Shown: positions 12,418 to 12,783 of the stretch, piece after piece
How positions within the stretch are numbered: position 1 is the first letter of the stretch
How the letters are laid out: the number at the start of each line of letters is the position of its first letter
Assembly: GCA_036389375.1 (NCBI GenBank)
Contig: DASVQA010000187.1
Location: forward strand, 1 to 12,783
Reading direction: 5' to 3'
DNA: 12,783 bases
DNA from: QHXQ01 sp036389375
Lineage (GTDB): Bacteria; Acidobacteriota; Blastocatellia; Pyrinomonadales; Pyrinomonadaceae
Notes under the pieces: model-generated
The model's input: the letters and a program-made list of their open reading frames with translations, nothing else
Told to the model about the DNA's origin: nothing
Databases searched by the model: none
Translations under genes and position numbers: made by a program

Positions 12418-12783
12418 ATGAGTACACCCGCAAACGCGCCGACGACAACCGTCAGCCTGCCCCGCATCAACGAACCGGCCCCGGATTTCGAGGCCAAATC
12501 CACACAAGGGCCGCTCAAACTCTCGGATTATAAAGGGAAGTGGATCGTGCTGTTCTCCCATCCGGCGGACTTCACGCCCGTCTGCTCGACCGAGTTCATA
12601 GAGTTTGCCCGCCGCGCCGACGACTTCAAACAACGCGACGTCCAACTCATCGGTCTCTCGGTTGATTCCGTCCCCGCGCACATCGCGTGGATCAGAAATA
12701 TCGAGCAGCACTTTCCCGACGTTAAGATCGATTTCCCCGTCATCGCCGACCTCGACACGAAGGTGGCGCAGAAGTACGGGCTG
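12418..12783 (+). CDS. Peroxiredoxin, Prx6 / AhpC-TSA family, C-terminus cut by window edge
   Basis: Cytosolic thiol peroxidase that reduces hydrogen and organic peroxides. The 122 residues seen begin MSTPANAPTTTVSLPRINEPAPDFEAK and hold LSDYKGKWIVLFSHPADF followed by TPVCSTEF. This gives the PxxxT/SxxC active site (Pro49, Thr53, Cys56). HPADFTPVC is typical of the Prx6 subfamily rather than of Prx1-type AhpC, which usually reads YPLDFTFVC. LIGLSVDSVPAHIAWI and FPVIADLDTKVAQKYG follow the family. The ATG at 12418 is preceded by AGAGGAG (12401-12407) at 10 nt, the best single Shine-Dalgarno in the window. Whether a resolving cysteine exists cannot be seen because the C-terminal half is outside. 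Confidence 0.95.
   Translation, partial: MSTPANAPTTTVSLPRINEPAPDFEAKSTQGPLKLSDYKGKWIVLFSHPADFTPVCSTEFIEFARRADDFKQRDVQLIGLSVDSVPAHIAWIRNIEQHFPDVKIDFPVIADLDTKVAQKYGL

Overview
The window is a GC-rich bacterial chromosomal segment with tightly packed housekeeping genes. It carries no insertion sequence, phage gene, CRISPR array, rRNA or tRNA that I can see. High GC, long open frames on the antisense strand, a pyrR-pyrB-pyrC cluster, tandem DUF3108 and glycine-zipper envelope proteins, and degenerate heptamer repeats between genes fit an Acidobacteriota-type genome. That placement is an inference from style, not from a marker gene.

Layout. (1) 1-2522, minus strand: ferrous iron uptake operon feoA-feoB, with feoB running off the left edge. 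A very good promoter overlapped by a Fur-box-like palindrome lies at 2600-2630. (2) 2710-4260, minus: a secreted protein with two tandem DUF3108 domains. (3) 4492-6383, minus: pyrD-pyrF, the fourth and sixth steps of UMP synthesis. (4) 6543-7604, minus: an alpha/beta-hydrolase with a complete Ser-Asp-His triad. (5) 7686-10739, plus: pyrR-pyrB-pyrC, divergent from the hydrolase gene; pyrB and pyrC overlap by ATGA. (6) 10740-11190: non-coding, with a start-less coding remnant and a chain of hairpins including a 17-bp terminator. (7) 11191-11919, minus: an exported glycine-zipper protein. (8) 11920-12417: a gap without a convincing gene. (9) 12418 to the right edge, plus: the start of a Prx6/AhpC-type peroxiredoxin.

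How the genes work together. PyrB, PyrC, PyrD and PyrF cover four of the six steps of de novo UMP synthesis (carAB and pyrE are not here), and PyrR is the expected uridine-nucleotide sensor. The most interesting regulatory signal is at the pyrR-pyrB junction. An intrinsic terminator begins 5 nt after the pyrR stop, and the last pyrR codons hold segments that can form either a separate hairpin or a 9-bp antiterminator helix with the 5' arm of that terminator. This has the three-state layout of a PyrR-type attenuator, but I do not recognise the known PyrR binding-loop consensus. FeoA and FeoB form one iron transporter; FeoB has Thr instead of Asn in its G4 motif.

I found no wholly new multi-gene system. 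The points worth a second look are the pyr attenuator, the near-leaderless pyrR start, the two hairpins with different stems but the same 10-nt loop downstream of the pyr operon, the FeoB G4 change, the Thr/Gln-rich PyrB tail, and the palindromic heptamer repeats.
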